Assembly: GCF_013008815.1 (NCBI RefSeq)
Contig: NZ_CP053097.1
Coordinates: forward strand, 310,001-374,000
Reading direction: 5' to 3'
From: Mycoplasma miroungirhinis
GTDB taxonomy: Bacteria; Bacillota_I; Bacilli_A; Mycoplasmatales; Metamycoplasmataceae
Length of the DNA stretch: 64,000 nt
Notes under the pieces: model-generated
Told to the model about the DNA's origin: nothing
Databases searched by the model: none
The model's input: only the letters and a program-made list of their open reading frames with translations
Translations under genes and position numbers: made by a program
Part shown: piece by piece, positions 61,774 through 64,000 of the stretch
Position numbering within the stretch: position 1 is the first letter of the stretch
Layout of the letters: each line of letters opens with the position of its first letter

Positions 61774-61782
61774 ATTATATCA
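61774..61782 (-). promoter_or_regulatory. extended -10 promoter of ssrA
   Basis: TGATATAAT on the minus strand (TG-A-TATAAT) with TATAAT 12 nt before the mature 5' end of tmRNA. The preceding bases overlap the smpB stop. Confidence 0.75.
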
Positions 61783-62220
61783 CTATTTATAATAGTTAAG
61801 TATCTTTTTCATTTTCATATCTTGCTCTTTTTTGATAATTTTTTGTCTTTTGTCATGAATTTTTAAATGTTTTACTAATAAAATTTCAATTTTAATATGA
61901 TTTTCTTTTCAATAAATCATCGATGGAATAATTTGTAATGATAATTGGTCTTTTTTAGACATTATTCGATAAATTTCATTTTTATGTAAAAGCAATTTTC
62001 TCGGTCTTTCAAAATCTGCTTTTACTAACATGTATTGTGAAATGTGCATATTATTAATTCACATTTCAGAATCTTTAATGCTACAAAATGCATTTTTTAA
62101 ATTGACATTACCTTGTCTTATACTTTTAACTTCTCATCCTTCTAAACTAATTCCACATTCATATGTATCTATGATGTTATATTCAGCTTGAGAAAATTTA
62201 TTTTTTGCAATGATTTTCAT
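61783..62220 (-). CDS. smpB: SsrA-binding protein SmpB
   Basis: A 145-residue partner of tmRNA in trans-translation. The motifs YECGISLEGWEVKSIRQGNVNL and RKLLLHKNEI are characteristic (the first given in part: GISLEGWEVKSIR). The C-terminal basic tail (KRQKIIKKEQDMKMKKILNYYK, here KKEQDMKMKKIL) is present. Trp codons are TGA. It starts 7 nt after rnr and directly precedes ssrA, its functional partner. Confidence 0.96.
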
Positions 62221-62227
62221 AACACAC

Positions 62228-64000
62228 CTAAACTATTATTGCGCTTATATTACCTTTTAAAGGATCTATTTCAGTAATTCTAATTGAATAATTATTACCT
62301 GCTAATATTTGTCTGATTTTTGATTTAGCTTCTAAATTACTTACTTGTATCATTTCTTCGTTTTTCATATCTTCAAAACGAACTAAAATGGAAGTTTTAT
62401 ATTCTGGACTTTCAAAAAAGATTCCAAATTTTTCAACTGAAATTGCTGTTGCTTGAATTGTTGTGTTAACAAATTTTTCAAAAAATTCTGATTTTTTTAA
62501 ATCAACAATGTTTCTTTCTACATTTAAAGCAATATTTTCAGAATCACTATTTAGTTCAGAAATAAAATGAATTTTTTGACTTAATGTATCTTTATCTTCT
62601 AATTTTAGTTCGGTTTGATTAAAAATATAATTACGAATTAAACGGTGTAAAAGAAGATCTGGATATCTTCTTATTGGACTAGTAAAATGTGAATAAAATT
62701 TACTTGCTAAACCAAAATGTCCAATATTTTGTTCTGAATATTTTGCTTTTTGTAAAGTTCTTAGTAAATACATTTTAATAAAATCATCAAATTTAATTTC
62801 TTTTAACTGTAAAACCATTTGTGCAAATTCTTTACTATCACCTGAAAATGGAACTTTAATATCAATATTTAAAAAATTTAATATTTGTTGTAAATTATAA
62901 AGTTTTTCATCAGAAGGTAAATCATGAATTCGATAAATTGAAGGAATTTTTTTATCATACATCATTTTTGCAACTGTTTCATTTGCTCGAACCATAAAAT
63001 CTTCAATCATTGTTTCACTAAATCCTGATTGTTTTAATTTAATATCAATTACATCACCTTCATTATTTAAAATAATTTTTGGTTCAATAATTTCGAAATC
63101 AACATAACCTTCTAATAATTTTTGTTTTCTTATTAATAATGAAATTTCTTTTGCAATTGTTAACATTTGATTAGTTTCAGTATTTTCAAAACTAAATCTT
63201 CCTTCATAAAAATCATTAACTTGATCATAAGTAAGTCTATAATTTGATTTAATGATTGAAGGATAAATTTGATATTTAGTATTTAAACCAAATTCATCTA
63301 AATCTAATTCTAATGTTAAAACTGCTCTTAATTGTTGAGGATTGATACTACAAATACCATTAGATAATTCAAATGGAAGCATTGGAATAACTTTATCTGG
63401 TAAATATATACTAGTTCCTCTTTTTAATGCTTCTTGGTCTATAAAACTATTTTCTTTTACATAATGGCTAACATCAGCAATATGAACTCATAATTTATAA
63501 CCTGAATCTGTTTTTAGACAACTAATTGCATCATCAAAATCTTTAGTATCATTTCCATCTATTGTAACTGTAAAAAGATTTTCAAGATTTTTTCTACCTT
63601 CATAATCTTGACTAGTTATTTGTTTAGGAAGTAATTTAGCTTCTTCTAACACTTCGAAACTAAAATTAGTATCAACATTATTTTGAACGATTATTTTTTT
63701 TTCTATTATTCTTTTATCATCTGTTTTACCAATATATTCTATAAATTCTAAATCAACTTTTTTAGCGTTTTTTCTTGGTGCAAGCACTTTAACTTTAACA
63801 AATTGTTTTAAATCATAATAAAATTTAGTCGGCACATTTATAAAGAAATTTGCACTATCTTTAGCATCAACTGCTTCAAAAAAGATTTGATCATTTTGTT
63901 TTTTTATAAAATTACCAACAATAACTTGTTTTTTATGTTCAATAATATTTTTAATATATGCACGATATAAAATTTTATTATCTTGATTATAACTATAAAT
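62228..64000 (-). CDS. rnr: ribonuclease R (partial, 5' end beyond the window)
   Basis: The last ~590 residues of an RNB-family 3'-5' exoribonuclease. The catalytic Asp cluster is DGNDTKDFDDAIS. RNB-domain motifs VHIADVSHYV, RGTSIYLPDKVIPMLP, and HFTSPIRRYPDLLLHRLI follow. A C-terminal S1 domain (AISVEKFGIFFESPEYKTS, ends SAIIV) is present. The TAG stop at 62228 is 7 nt before smpB. In other bacteria RNase R degrades tmRNA-tagged messages with SmpB, so the neighbourhood is functionally consistent. Confidence 0.96.

Overview
The window is a chromosomal segment of a mycoplasma (Mollicutes, translation table 4). It is very AT-rich, and TGA is read as tryptophan throughout: rpoB, rpoC, pheT, ileS, metG and most other genes stay open only when TGA is a sense codon. 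Most proteins that carry envelope signals are lipoproteins or single-anchor surface proteins. The phase-variable lipoprotein, the giant SGNH-hydrolase surface protein, the KtrAB pair and a long APC permease beside efp suggest the hominis-type lineage (Mycoplasmopsis/Metamycoplasma and relatives). I cannot name a species. No stretch over 300 bases lacks a gene.

Layout. 1-1727 (minus): a lipoprotein switched off by a (GA) repeat, then a membrane-anchored protein behind a duplicated promoter repeat. 1930-10913 (minus): rplJ-rplL-(terminator)-rpoB-rpoC, with a probable L10 leader. 11184-17418 (plus): a YgjP-type metallopeptidase overlapping a NERD-domain protein, a tail-anchored protein, rarA, pheS and pheT. 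17502-32059 (minus): a lipoprotein, then ktrB followed 11 nt later by one 3834-residue SGNH-hydrolase surface protein. 32234-41422 (plus): ktrA, pyrG, ileS-lspA, efp, a small conserved protein, and an APC permease fused to a degenerate ClpB-like AAA+ region.

41463-47297 (minus): trmN6-like methyltransferase and metG, then an overlapping three-gene set (coiled-coil membrane protein, small hydrophobic peptide with a Gly-Gly motif, ArdC-like protein). 47475-50200 (plus): a broken double-TM2 gene and a solute-binding lipoprotein. 50415-54178 (minus): alpha/beta hydrolase, ABC ATPase and two permeases, whose junction is a G8 tract. 54330-56003 (plus): a lipoprotein. 56032-64000 (minus): rpsB-tsf, a 532-residue hypothetical protein, tRNA-Ile, rplM-rpsI, rsmE, tmRNA, smpB and rnr (running off the right edge).

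How the genes fit together. The housekeeping genes form compact translation and transcription operons with TAATG or short overlaps (rpsB/tsf, rplM/rpsI, hydrolase/ATPase). rnr, smpB and ssrA sit together as a trans-translation cluster. KtrA and KtrB are divergent halves of one K+ uptake system. The accessory part is surface-oriented and shows several contingency signals: a dinucleotide tract, a homopolymer, and promoter and in-frame duplications. The most unusual architectures are the permease-ClpB-like fusion (38981-41422), the overlapping coiled-coil/Gly-Gly peptide/ArdC-like set (41463-44878), and the G8 tract at which one added base would fuse two ABC permeases (51234-51241).
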